From assembly GCF_001279525.1 (NCBI RefSeq), contig NZ_LGDY01000025.1, forward strand, positions 62,001 through 126,000: 64,000 nucleotides of DNA, written 5' to 3'. This DNA comes from Nocardia sp. NRRL S-836 (GTDB lineage: Bacteria > Actinomycetota > Actinomycetes > Mycobacteriales > Pseudonocardiaceae). Both the position numbers and the translations under genes were made by a program. This document shows positions 24,049 through 32,414 of this stretch, one piece after another (positions within the stretch are counted from its first letter, which is position 1; each line of letters starts with the position of its first letter). The notes below the pieces were generated by a model. The model was not told the origin of the DNA and made no database searches. It saw only the letters and a list, made by a program, of their open reading frames with translations.

Positions 24049-24827
24049 GCCTGCTGACCGTGACCGGGGTGACCCGCCTGACCCCGCGCACGACCCGCGT
24101 GACGTTCACCGGCGACGGGCTCGCCGACCTCGGCACGTGGCCCGACCAGCAGCTGAAGCTGTTGTTCCCCAAGCCCGGCGGCTCGGCGCAGGTGTCGGAC
24201 GCCGCGGACGTCGGCACCTGGTACCAGGCCTACCTCGCCCTCCCCGAGGAGTCACGGCCGTGGATGCGCAGCTTCACCGTGCGCGCATTGGCCGACGGCG
24301 TGCTGACCGTGGACTTCGTGCTGCACGGCGACCACGGCCCGGCCGCGCGCTGGGCCGCGACCGCGCGGCCGGGTGACGTGCTCGGGCGGTTCGGACCCTC
24401 CCGCGACTACGCCCGGCCGCTCGGCACCGCAGACCTGCTGGTGTTCGCGGGCGACGAGACCGCGTTGCCCGCGATCGGGTCGTTGCTGGAGGTGCTGCCG
24501 CACGGGCAGCGGTTCCTGGCGTTCGCCGAGGTCGCCGACCCCGGCGAGGAACAGGACCTCCCCGGCGTGCGGTGGGTGCACCGCAGTGCCGGTGAGGACC
24601 TGGTCTCCGTGGTGCGACAGGTCGAGGTGCCCGGCTCGGTGTGGGTGTGGCTGGCCGGCGAGGCTTCCGCCGTCCGCGCGCTGCGCAGGCACTTCGTCGG
24701 CCTGGGAGTGTCCAAGGAGGACATCGAGTTCGCCGGCTACTGGCGGCGGGACCTCACCCAGGACGACGCCCCCACCGCCGACGACCTCGCCGAGGCGCAG
24801 GAACGGATCGCCGCGCTCAACGAGTGA
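24045..24827 (+). CDS. Siderophore-interacting protein (FAD/NAD(P)H ferric reductase type)
   Basis: 260 aa from ATG 24045, overlapping the UvrA-like stop by 4 bp. The family pattern is clear: an N-terminal FAD barrel with RSFTVRAL near residue 77 and a following VDFVLHGDHGPAARWA, then a flavoreductase C-terminal domain with VFAGDETALPAIGSLLE and a terminal ..GYWRRD. Such proteins usually reduce ferric siderophores in the cytoplasm. Pairing with a UvrA-like ATPase under a TetR regulator, without any siderophore gene nearby, suggests it may instead reduce or detoxify a quinone or drug. Its last 11 bp overlap the convergent methyltransferase gene. Confidence 0.85.
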   Translation: MSLLTVTGVTRLTPRTTRVTFTGDGLADLGTWPDQQLKLLFPKPGGSAQVSDAADVGTWYQAYLALPEESRPWMRSFTVRALADGVLTVDFVLHGDHGPAARWAATARPGDVLGRFGPSRDYARPLGTADLLVFAGDETALPAIGSLLEVLPHGQRFLAFAEVADPGEEQDLPGVRWVHRSAGEDLVSVVRQVEVPGSVWVWLAGEASAVRALRRHFVGLGVSKEDIEFAGYWRRDLTQDDAPTADDLAEAQERIAALNE

Positions 24828-25809
24828 CCACGCCCTTGCGGAACTCCAGCAGGTGGCGCGAGCGGGTCAGCTCGACCACCCGGTCCAGCACCAGCCCGCT
24901 CGCGCCCGCGACCTGCTCCAGCTCCTCGACCCGCCGCTCCCGGCCACCGAAGTGCACCAGCATCACCAGGTCCATCTCGGTGGCGGCCCCCAGGCCCCCG
25001 ACCGCCTCCACCACGAGCACCCGGCCGTCGTCCGGCATCGCTTCGGCACACCGCCGCAGAACGCGCTCGGCGTGCTCGTCGTCCCAGTCGTGCAGGACGT
25101 CGAACAGCAGGTACGCGTCGGCACCGGGCGGCAGCGGGTCGAAGAAGCTGCCCGCGGTGGCCTGGGCCCGCTCCCCCAGCGGTGCCAACGCCGTGCGCGC
25201 CGCGGCCACGTCGAGGTCCACGAGATGGCCGCGCACCCGCGGGTGGGCGGCGAGGATCGCGGCGAGCTGCCGGCCGGGACCACCGCCGACGTCCACGATC
25301 GTCGCGAACCGGGCCCAGTCGAAACCGGCGACGACCTGCGGCAGCTGCTCGCGGATGCGGAACGCCATCTGGCCGTCGAACGCCGCGCGCAGGTGCGGGT
25401 GGTCGTCCAGATCGGACCAGAAGTCCTGGCCGTAGCGCAGCGGGTAGGCCGGTTCGCCGGTCTTGACGCTGTGCAGCAGGTCGACGAACGCCAGGTCGGC
25501 GCGTCCGGCGGCGGTGCCGGCGTCCATCAGGTTCGCCAGGCCGTTGTCCGCGTCCCTGCGCAGGTGCGCGCCGAACGGGGTGGTGCGGTAGCCGCCGCCG
25601 GTGCGTTCGAGGACGCCGAGCGTCACGAGGTGGCCGAGCAGCAGGTCGAGGGCGAGCGGCGAGACGTCGAGCTCGGCGGCGAGCGGGCCGGCGTCGCGCG
25701 GTTCGGCCAGCAGGTCGGGCAGGCCGAGGGTGACCGCGACCCGCAGTGCCATCGGAGTGACGAGGTTGGCCATCTGTCGGAGCGTTCGCACGTCTGGTTC
25801 GTGTTCCAC
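24817..25809 (-). CDS. SAM-dependent O-methyltransferase (DnrK/hydroxyneurosporene type)
   Basis: 330 aa from GTG 25809; a GTG at 25854 would add 15 residues, but no ribosome binding site supports it. The N-terminal dimerisation helix-turn-helix region begins LRQMANLVTPMALRVAVTLGLPDLL. The Rossmann domain has the SAM motif DVGGGPGRQ near residue 173, then DLPP-type acidic residues and LLFDVLHDWDDEHA, with the His-Asp/Glu pair used by plant-like O-methyltransferases. The family methylates phenolic hydroxyls of aromatic polyketides and similar compounds. No polyketide synthase gene is in the window. It is convergent with, and overlaps, the siderophore-interacting gene by 11 bp. Confidence 0.85.
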   Translation of the reverse strand: MEHEPDVRTLRQMANLVTPMALRVAVTLGLPDLLAEPRDAGPLAAELDVSPLALDLLLGHLVTLGVLERTGGGYRTTPFGAHLRRDADNGLANLMDAGTAAGRADLAFVDLLHSVKTGEPAYPLRYGQDFWSDLDDHPHLRAAFDGQMAFRIREQLPQVVAGFDWARFATIVDVGGGPGRQLAAILAAHPRVRGHLVDLDVAAARTALAPLGERAQATAGSFFDPLPPGADAYLLFDVLHDWDDEHAERVLRRCAEAMPDDGRVLVVEAVGGLGAATEMDLVMLVHFGGRERRVEELEQVAGASGLVLDRVVELTRSRHLLEFRKGVVTR

Positions 25810-25892
25810 GAAGATCCACTCTGACACCCGCGGCAATCGAATTTCTGTCTGCACTGAAGCAATAGTGTGGAACGGCTGGTCGCTCCGGCGCC

Positions 25893-25898
25893 TACCGT
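25893..25898 (+). promoter_or_regulatory. -10-like TACCGT for leaderless aldO
   Basis: TACCGT ends 6 nt before ATG 25905; no Shine-Dalgarno sequence is present. The same hexamer precedes the phosphodiesterase gene at 14083. Confidence 0.45.
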
Positions 25899-25904
25899 GT
25901 GGGT

Positions 25905-27107
25905 ATGAGGACCAACTGGGCCGGCAACGTCACGTTCTCCGCGGCCTCGGTCGTCACGCCCGAATCGGCAGACGACCTCCAGGCCGTGGTGCGCGGTGCC
26001 TCCGCCGTGCACGTCGTCGGGACCGGGCATTCGTTCAGCACGGTCGCCGACACGACCGGGACGCTGGTGTCGCTCGCCGCGATGCCGGACGAGTTCGAGG
26101 TGAGCGGGTCGACGGCGCGGGTGAGCGCGGGCATGACCCTCGCACAGCTGGCGCCGCGGCTCGAAGCCGAGGGTGTGGCGTTGCACACGATGCCGTCGTT
26201 GCCGCACATCACCGTCGCGGGTGCCGTCACGACGGCCACGCACGGTTCGGGTGCCCGTTCGCTGGCCGGTGCGGTGCGCGCGGTCGAGGTGATGCGCGGT
26301 GACGGGTCCGTGGTCTCGCTGACCTCGCCGGGCGCGGTGGTGTCGCTGGGCGGGCTGGGCGTCGTCACGGCGGTGGAGCTGGACGTGGTGCCGTCGTTCC
26401 AGGTGGAGCAGACGGTGTACGAGGACGTTCCGTGGACCACGTTCCTCGGGTCGCTGGACCAGATCTTCGACGGCGCGTACAGCGTGAGCGCGTTCCTCGA
26501 CTGGCAGGGCGGCGCGACGCTGTGGGTGAAGCACCGCGTGGGCGACCCGTCGTACGCCTACCCGGGGCGCCCCGCGGACGGCCCGCGGCACCCGGTCGTG
26601 GGTCAGCCGCCGTCGCGGTGCACGGTGCAGGGCGGCGTGCCGGGGCCGTGGCACGAGCGGCTGCCGCACTTCCGCGCCGAGTTCACCCCGTCGGTCGGCG
26701 CCGAGCTGCAGACCGAGTACTTCGTGCCGCGCACCCGTGCGGTGACGGCGTTGCGGGCGCTGGCGGAGATGTCGACGGTGATCTCGCCGCTGGTGCAGGC
26801 CTGTGAGATCCGCACGATCTCCGCCGAGCCGCAGTGGCTGAGCCCCGCCCACGACCGCGACAGCCTCGCGATCCACTTCACGTGGGTGCCGGACACCCCT
26901 CGCGTGCTGGAACTGTTGCCGCGCCTGGAGGAGGCGGTCGCGCCGCGGCCGCACTGGGGCAAGCTCTTCACCGTGCCGCCGCCGTTGCTCGCCGCCCGCT
27001 ACCCGCAGTGGGAGGCCTTCCGGGCGTTGCTGCGCGAACACGACCCGAAAGGCGTGTTCCGCAACGACTTCCTGACCCGCTACCTCGGGTCGACCGCGTC
27101 CAGCTGA
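25905..27107 (+). CDS. aldO: Alditol oxidase (FAD-linked, AldO type)
   Basis: 400 aa, cytoplasmic. The sequence follows streptomycete AldO closely: TNWAGN at the start, GTGHSF with His42 for covalent FAD attachment, HTMPSLPHITVAGAV.TATHGSG in the FAD-binding (PCMH) domain, and VPGPWHERLPHFRAEFTPS plus CEIRTISAEPQWLSPA in the substrate domain. The enzyme oxidises terminal hydroxyls of xylitol, sorbitol or similar polyols with O2, giving the aldose and H2O2. Members of the wider family act on arabinono-1,4-lactone, but the match is better to AldO. The last 28 bp overlap the convergent ATPase gene. Confidence 0.88.
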   Translation: MRTNWAGNVTFSAASVVTPESADDLQAVVRGASAVHVVGTGHSFSTVADTTGTLVSLAAMPDEFEVSGSTARVSAGMTLAQLAPRLEAEGVALHTMPSLPHITVAGAVTTATHGSGARSLAGAVRAVEVMRGDGSVVSLTSPGAVVSLGGLGVVTAVELDVVPSFQVEQTVYEDVPWTTFLGSLDQIFDGAYSVSAFLDWQGGATLWVKHRVGDPSYAYPGRPADGPRHPVVGQPPSRCTVQGGVPGPWHERLPHFRAEFTPSVGAELQTEYFVPRTRAVTALRALAEMSTVISPLVQACEIRTISAEPQWLSPAHDRDSLAIHFTWVPDTPRVLELLPRLEEAVAPRPHWGKLFTVPPPLLAARYPQWEAFRALLREHDPKGVFRNDFLTRYLGSTASS

Positions 27108-29434
27108 CGGCGCAGCAGGTCCGCCTCCGACCCGCGCAACCGGGTCAGCAGCCGCCGCGCCTCGTCCCACGAGGTGAACGCGCGGTCGTAGTCGCGGTCC
27201 TGGAACGCCCCCGCCAGCCCGATCAGCGCCCGCACCTCCCCCGCCCGGTCGCCCAAGCCGCGGAACGTCGTCAGCGCGCTCTCGAACGCCGTCACCGCGA
27301 GCTCGACGTCACCGCTGTCGAGCTGGAGGTTGCCCTGCGCCTCGCGCAGGCGGGCCCGCGACCGCCGGTCGGCCGGGTCCAGCGCCCCGAGCACCGCCTC
27401 CAGCTCGTCGTTCGCGGCGTCGGTGCCGTGTGCCTCGCGCTGGACCTGGGCGAGCTCGACGGCGATGTCGACGACGTCACCGGGCGACCCGAGCGTGAGG
27501 GCCTGGCGCAGGTGGCCTGCGGCGGACTCGTACTCGCGGGCCTGGGTGTGCAGGTAGGCGAGCTGCCGCAGCGCGGTCACCCGGTCGTCCGTGCCCAGCC
27601 ACCCGGACTCCAGCGCGAGGCTGAGCAGGTCGAGTGCCTGGGCGAACTCGCCGCGGTCGACGCGCAGGGAGCCCAGCTCGAACGCCAGCTCCGCCGCCAG
27701 CACCGCGTCGGCGGCGCCCAGGACCTCCTGTGCGTCCTCGAAATGGGCCGTGGCGGCCTCGTAGTCGCCGGTGAGCAACGCGATCCGGGCGAGGTCGCGG
27801 TGCACGAGCGCGTGGTCGCGTGGCGCCGCCTCGGAGCTCAGCGCCAGGCCGAAGTCGGTGACCGCGGCGCCGAAGTCACCGGAGTCGCGGTGGATCGCGC
27901 CGAGCAGCCGGTAGGCCTGGTGCGCCTGGGTGGAGTGGCGCGGCACCCGGTTGAGCACGGCCTGCAGGTCGTCGCGCGCGTCGTCGAACCGCCCCAGCAG
28001 GTGGGCGAGCCGGCCGCGCAGGAGCAGGGAGTCGACCGGTCGTCCGGTGCTGCCGGCCGCACGGGTGGCGAGCGCGAACGCACCGCCGACGTCGCCCTGC
28101 CCGAGCAGCACGGACGCGGCGGCGACGAGCACCCGTTCCCAGCGCGCCCCCGCGCCCGGCAGCAGCCCGGCGACGGTGACGGCCAGGCCCGCGGCATCGG
28201 CCGAGGTGTAGACGAGCCGGACCGACGCGAGCTGACGCGGCCCGTCCGCCTCGGCCTCCACCACCGCGACGACCAGCCGGCCGGAGTCGAGCTGCGCCTG
28301 GTCGAGGATCTCCTGGATGCCCACCGACGGCCGTGCGGGCGGGTCGACGATCACGAAGTGCCGTGCCATCGACAGCTCGGCCAGCCGCCCCCGCACCGCC
28401 CGCACGCCCAGCGCGGCCAGCTCCTCGGTCAACCCGATGGCACGCTCGGACGTGCCGTGGACCAGCACGTCGTACCGGTATCCCTGGCGTTGCGAGCGGT
28501 TGCCACGTTCGCGCGCGGCGGAGACATAGGTGTCACGGGCGGACACGAGCACGTCGGCGTCCGCCAGGCCGTGTGCGAGCAACGCCGCGATGTTGTCCAT
28601 GTAGTAGGAGACGGTGTCGGGGTTGCCGCTGCGTTCGTCGACGACCGCGATCTCCTCGCCGAAGCTCCAGTACGGCAGGTACGGCACGGTGGTGCGTTCG
28701 ACCAGCCCCAGCTCGGGTTCGGCGTCACCGTTGTCGGCGGGCATCCAGCTGGAGTAGAGGCCGGCGAACTTCTCCGCGAGCACCGACCGCCACGACCGCG
28801 CCCGTTCGTACTCCTCCCGCCCGTCGAACCGCGAGACCACCGGCAGGTACAGCAACCCGGCCCGGTCGTAGGGCAGCTTGTCCCGCGCCACCGCCGCCCG
28901 CCGCGCGACGTCCAGCGTGCCGTCGAGGTTCTGCTGGTTCGGCGCCACGCACAGCACCAGCACCTCCGGCAGCTGCGCCGTGCAGATCCCGCCGATGTCG
29001 GTGATGCCGGTCCGCGAGTCGATCAGCACGTGGTCGAACTCCGCCGCCCACTCCTGCCGGATCTTCTCGAACCGCCACCCCAGGTCGTGGTGCGCGAACA
29101 GCTCAGGCCACGACAACGCCTGCGCTCGGTCCGCGTACGTCTCGTCCATCCGCCCCGCCGCGAGCAACGCCAGCCCCTCGGCCTCGGGCACCACCACCGG
29201 CGAGACGGCGTCGCGCCACTCCACCTCGCCCTCGACGACCTCCACCAGCCCCCGCGCCGGCGACTCCCGCAGGAACGGCCGGAAGTACTCGTGCAACCCC
29301 GGCGCGTCCAGGTCGAAGTCCACGCACAGCACCCGGTTGCCCCACCGCGCGAGCTGCACGGCCACGTTCGCGAGGCAGAACGAGCGGCCCACACCGCCCT
29401 TGTACGAGTAGAAGGTGACGATCACGCCGATCAC
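27080..29434 (-). CDS. KGGVGR-type P-loop ATPase fused to TPR repeats
   Basis: 784 aa from GTG 29434, which overlaps the stop of the TIR gene (GTGA). Residues 1-330 form a ParA/MinD-like ATPase. The Walker A is YSYKGGVGRSF (Lys12, Arg17 where ParA has Lys, Ser18), followed by VDFDLDAPG and LIDSRTGITDIGG. Residues about 350-430 look like a small Rossmann or TIR-like segment (YDVLVHGTSERAIGL). From about 450 to 784 there are some eight degenerate tetratricopeptide repeats. KGGVGR ATPases are found beside TIR-domain and other effector genes in predicted actinobacterial conflict or signalling systems. Here the coupling to TIR is direct. Sensing by the TPR and activation of TIR are inferred, not shown. 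Confidence 0.82.
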   Translation of the reverse strand: MIGVIVTFYSYKGGVGRSFCLANVAVQLARWGNRVLCVDFDLDAPGLHEYFRPFLRESPARGLVEVVEGEVEWRDAVSPVVVPEAEGLALLAAGRMDETYADRAQALSWPELFAHHDLGWRFEKIRQEWAAEFDHVLIDSRTGITDIGGICTAQLPEVLVLCVAPNQQNLDGTLDVARRAAVARDKLPYDRAGLLYLPVVSRFDGREEYERARSWRSVLAEKFAGLYSSWMPADNGDAEPELGLVERTTVPYLPYWSFGEEIAVVDERSGNPDTVSYYMDNIAALLAHGLADADVLVSARDTYVSAARERGNRSQRQGYRYDVLVHGTSERAIGLTEELAALGVRAVRGRLAELSMARHFVIVDPPARPSVGIQEILDQAQLDSGRLVVAVVEAEADGPRQLASVRLVYTSADAAGLAVTVAGLLPGAGARWERVLVAAASVLLGQGDVGGAFALATRAAGSTGRPVDSLLLRGRLAHLLGRFDDARDDLQAVLNRVPRHSTQAHQAYRLLGAIHRDSGDFGAAVTDFGLALSSEAAPRDHALVHRDLARIALLTGDYEAATAHFEDAQEVLGAADAVLAAELAFELGSLRVDRGEFAQALDLLSLALESGWLGTDDRVTALRQLAYLHTQAREYESAAGHLRQALTLGSPGDVVDIAVELAQVQREAHGTDAANDELEAVLGALDPADRRSRARLREAQGNLQLDSGDVELAVTAFESALTTFRGLGDRAGEVRALIGLAGAFQDRDYDRAFTSWDEARRLLTRLRGSEADLLRRQLDAVDPR

Positions 29435-30024
29435 AACCTGGGCAACGGGCCTGGGGGCAGCCCTGGCTTCAGCGGCGGGCGCACCACACGCCACTCGGGG
29501 TTCCACGGTGGCACTTCCTCGATGCGTTTGGCCACCTCTTCAGCCAATTTCTGCACAGCCGTGTAGAAGTGCTCGTACTGCGCCGACCGGCTGTACACCT
29601 CATACGCCAGCGGCTTGTTCCACGGGGTGAAGTCCCGCAACAACGTGGCCTGCGCCTCCGGCGGGAAGTGCTGCCCGTCCGCGAACCGCACCCCGATCAC
29701 GAGGTGCCGCGGGTGGTCCGCCGTCCCGTACCCGAGCACCCGGTGCCGCGCCCACATGCTCTCCCACTCCGCCAGGCACCAGGCAGACCGGAAGTACGGC
29801 GGCGACAACACCGCCACCATCACCTTCGACCGCAACAACGCCCGCTCCAGGCTCTCCGGCCAGCTCGTGCCACCGTCCTGGTTCCAGTCCACGAAGATCC
29901 GCGGCTCGTCGGCCATCTCGTTGCCCAGCCACTCGCGCAGGGCCCGGTAGAAGTGCTCCCGGACCCACACGTCACCACCGCCGCTGCGCGTGTAGCTCAG
30001 GAAGACGTCCCACTCGTAGCCCAC
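29431..30024 (-). CDS. TIR domain protein
   Basis: 197 aa from ATG 30024. TIR hallmarks: an opening strand WDVFLSYTRSG (residues 5-15), IFVDWNQDGGTSWPESLERAL, then VMVAVLSPPYFRSAWCLAEWESM. Glu86 in SAWCLAE aligns with the catalytic glutamate of NAD-consuming TIR domains, so NADase activity is possible. A Pro-rich tail (PPLKPGLPPGPLPRL) ends the protein, with no membrane helix. Translation is coupled to the downstream KGGVGR ATPase by a 4-bp overlap. It follows the CxxC gene by 43 bp. It resembles the TIR-like FxsC of the FxSxx-COOH systems, but no fxsA peptide or radical SAM gene is here. Confidence 0.85.
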   Translation of the reverse strand: MGYEWDVFLSYTRSGGGDVWVREHFYRALREWLGNEMADEPRIFVDWNQDGGTSWPESLERALLRSKVMVAVLSPPYFRSAWCLAEWESMWARHRVLGYGTADHPRHLVIGVRFADGQHFPPEAQATLLRDFTPWNKPLAYEVYSRSAQYEHFYTAVQKLAEEVAKRIEEVPPWNPEWRVVRPPLKPGLPPGPLPRL

Positions 30025-30067
30025 GCCATCAGATCGTGATCTCTCGACGGCGCATCACAAAACCGCG

Positions 30068-30694
30068 TCACTCTTCTGGCGCAACGGCTTCCGGGACCAG
30101 GTCGGGTGGAATCGCGGTGCAGCCGCGCAGCTCGCGCACCAGCGCGGACGCGACCAGCCAGCGGACGTCCGGGTCGTCGAAGGCCAGGTTGGCGGCCTCA
30201 GCGGTGCCCGGTGTGGACGTGCCGCCACGGTACAGCGCACCCCGCACGCCGGCGACGCGGAACTCCCGGACCCGGAACGCTACCGCGCCTCGGCGCATAG
30301 CGGGACACAGCCGCAGCGTGATCGCGACGCAGGGAACGCACACCGGTGGGTCGACCGTAGCCATCCCTTCCGGCCAGTCCGCCCAGTCGTTCCCGTGGTC
30401 GCGCAACAGCCAGAGGACGCCATCGCCGTTGCGGTCGGCCGGTCCGGCACAGACCTGGCAGAGGAGCCTGCGCATGGCGCGGCGCTGCCGCAGTGGGTGC
30501 ACCTGACCGAACTCGGGCCTTCCAGCCCCGTGCCGCACGGCCGCTCGCATCCAGAGAACACCGCGTGCGTCTCTGTCGCCCATCACCTCGTCCGTGTAGC
30601 CGATTCCGATGCCGGGGCGCGCCACCAGCCTGTACGGCACCCGCCGCTCGCCGGTCCAGGCCGTGACGTAAGGGACGATGGCGCCGTTGTTCAT
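30068..30694 (-). CDS. Uncharacterised actinobacterial protein with two CxxC pairs
   Basis: 208 aa from ATG 30694, with GGGAG about 8 nt upstream. Notable blocks are GIGYTDE, RGVLWMR, PEFGQVHPLRQRRAMRRLLCQVCAG (Cys pair 1), GVLWLLRDH and VCVPCVAI (Cys pair 2), with a basic, Val/Arg-rich C-terminal part. The CxxC pairs suggest a structural zinc. From memory, similar proteins are widespread in Streptomyces and relatives, often near HTH regulators, with no assigned role. It is transcribed toward the TIR and ATPase genes (43-bp gap), so it may be the first gene of that operon, and is divergent from the HTH gene. Confidence 0.7.
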   Translation of the reverse strand: MNNGAIVPYVTAWTGERRVPYRLVARPGIGIGYTDEVMGDRDARGVLWMRAAVRHGAGRPEFGQVHPLRQRRAMRRLLCQVCAGPADRNGDGVLWLLRDHGNDWADWPEGMATVDPPVCVPCVAITLRLCPAMRRGAVAFRVREFRVAGVRGALYRGGTSTPGTAEAANLAFDDPDVRWLVASALVRELRGCTAIPPDLVPEAVAPEE

Positions 30695-30696
30695 CC

Positions 30697-31839
30697 GTGC
30701 TGCTCCCGCCTGCTTTTGCCTGTTCAGAGGCGGTCGTTGCGCCTCGACCGACAACGCTACGATCAGCCGCGGGCAAGCAGAACGGACCGCGGGTACGGGT
30801 TCGACCCGGCGGGATCAAGCAAAGGCAGGAGCGGTTCGCCGAACGTCTCGGGATCGACGTCAGCACCGTCCAAGGCTGGGAGTCTGGGCGGCGGCCGCTC
30901 ACCGCGATGAACACCGGTGACTTCGTCCGCCTGTGCGCCCGGCTGCCCCGGCTCGGCGCTCCGCCGTCCACCGGCCGGCACCTCCGCACCGCGCTCGACG
31001 CCGATCTGGTCCTGTCGACGGGAATCACCGCCGGAGGCGCGTGGGTCGGAGCCGATGTGCACCCGCTCGCCGCGAGTGTGCACCACAAGACGCTCACCAA
31101 CCTGATCACGTGGCCGTTCACCGGGCAGCTGCCGCCGGAGCTGGGTGTGTTCACCTCGAAGGTCGTCCGCCGCGGACCGGTCGCGCCCGGCCCGGTGCTG
31201 GCGGCCGGCGAACGCACCCGGTTCTTCGACCACCTGATGGCGGTGGCGGAACGCGCTGTCCAGCCGAGCGAGGCATTGCTGCGCCGCCAGGCGGTGTACC
31301 TGCTCAGCTTCGACCCGCGCGACGAGGTGATCGGCTGGCTGCGCGGTGAGTGGGAGACCGCGGGCCGCCGTCGGATCGTCGGCGGCAGTGTCACGGAACT
31401 GCTCGAAGCCCGCTCCGCGTCGGTCGCGCTCGCGTCGGCGGGCGACGGCCGGCACATCCACGACTTCGTCGCCCGCACCGCCAACACCCCTGCCGAACTG
31501 GCGAACCTCAACTACTGGGCCCATTGGATCGGCGAGCTCGGCGACGAGCAGACCGACGACACGTTCATGTTCGCCGAGGACACCAAGCCGTGGTCCGGGG
31601 CGCGGCTCTTCCACCACCTGGTGACACGTCTCGACCCGTCGTCGCCACACCTTCCGCTGAACCTGCACACGGTGCACACGCTCGTCTCCAGCCGTCCCGG
31701 TCTGCTGACCACCCGGCAGGCGGACCGCACCGCCCTCGGCACGGCACTGGACGCCCTCACCTCGACCGACGTCCTCACCCCCGACGGCCGCGCCCAGGCC
31801 GCCGGCCTTCACTACGCTCTGCGGATCGCCAACCGCTAA
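30697..31839 (+). CDS. XRE-type HTH regulator with shortened helix-turn-helix, start uncertain
   Basis: 380 aa if GTG 30697 is used, which would begin 2 bp from the divergent CxxC start with no ribosome binding site; the true start is unclear. TACGAT at 30758-30763 looks like a -10 element inside this stretch. The DNA-binding segment reads GPRVRVRPGGIKQRQERFAERLG then IDVSTVQGWESGRRPL. Compared with the usual family layout, about seven residues seem missing between helix 1 and the TQERFAERLG-type helix 2. The long C-terminal region (ANLNYWAHWIGE, DTFMFAEDTKPWSG) is the intact sensor part seen in actinobacterial relatives. It precedes the HD gene by 14 bp. Confidence 0.65.
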   Translation: MLLPPAFACSEAVVAPRPTTLRSAAGKQNGPRVRVRPGGIKQRQERFAERLGIDVSTVQGWESGRRPLTAMNTGDFVRLCARLPRLGAPPSTGRHLRTALDADLVLSTGITAGGAWVGADVHPLAASVHHKTLTNLITWPFTGQLPPELGVFTSKVVRRGPVAPGPVLAAGERTRFFDHLMAVAERAVQPSEALLRRQAVYLLSFDPRDEVIGWLRGEWETAGRRRIVGGSVTELLEARSASVALASAGDGRHIHDFVARTANTPAELANLNYWAHWIGELGDEQTDDTFMFAEDTKPWSGARLFHHLVTRLDPSSPHLPLNLHTVHTLVSSRPGLLTTRQADRTALGTALDALTSTDVLTPDGRAQAAGLHYALRIANR

Positions 31840-31853
31840 GGGGAGAACACCTG

Positions 31854-32414
31854 ATGCCAGACGAACCCGCCGCCCTCGCCGCGTTCGGCTACGAGCTCGG
31901 GTTGCTCAAGCGCATCCGCCGCACCGGCTGGTGGCACGTCGGCGTGCGCGACCCGGAGTCGGTGGCGGAGCACAGCCTGCGGACCGCGCAGCTCGCCGCC
32001 CTGCTCGCCGCGGAGGAGGGAGCGAACCCCGAGCGTGCCGCGTTCCTGGCGCTTTGGCACGACACGCAGGAGACGCGGACCGGGGACATCCCGCACACCG
32101 CCACCAGGTACCTGACCAAGCCGGAGCCGCGTGACATCACCGCCGACCAGACGGACGCGCTGCCGGACGCTTCCCGCGGTGTGGTGCGGGAAGCGGTGGC
32201 CGAGTACGAGACGCGGCAGACTCCGGAAGCGTTGTGCGCCAAGGACGCGGACAAGCTGGAGATGCTGCTGCAGGCCGTCGAGTACCGCGACACCGGCTAC
32301 CGGCGGGTCGACGGCTGGATCGACTCCGCGAGCAAGGGCCTCGCCACCGAGACGGCCCGGCGGGTGGCCGAAGCGGCCGTCAGCCTGTCCCCGCTGGCCT
32401 GGCGGGAGCGCTAG
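31854..32414 (+). CDS. HD-domain phosphohydrolase (YfbR-like)
   Basis: 186 aa from ATG 31854 with GGGGAGA upstream. HD-superfamily metal ligands are in place: H40 (SVAEHSLRTA), H69-D70 (LWHDTQETR, followed by GDIPH) and an Asp near residue 131 (CAKDADKLEMLLQA). The size and motifs fit 5'-deoxynucleotidase YfbR and related HD nucleotidases. It is cytoplasmic and likely cotranscribed with the HTH gene 14 bp upstream, a pairing that suggests regulated nucleotide turnover. The last 4 bp overlap the convergent SRPBCC gene. Confidence 0.85.
   Translation: MPDEPAALAAFGYELGLLKRIRRTGWWHVGVRDPESVAEHSLRTAQLAALLAAEEGANPERAAFLALWHDTQETRTGDIPHTATRYLTKPEPRDITADQTDALPDASRGVVREAVAEYETRQTPEALCAKDADKLEMLLQAVEYRDTGYRRVDGWIDSASKGLATETARRVAEAAVSLSPLAWRER

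Noticed and set aside
21790..25809. Antibiotic biosynthetic cluster (DrrC-like ATPase plus O-methyltransferase)
   Set aside because: No polyketide synthase, peptide synthetase, cyclase or glycosyl genes of a pathway are nearby. The methyltransferase is convergent and not in the same operon.
27080..30024. FxSxx-COOH (FxsABC) peptide system
   Set aside because: No precursor ending FxSxx and no radical SAM fxsB-like gene is present. Only a TIR protein resembling FxsC is seen.
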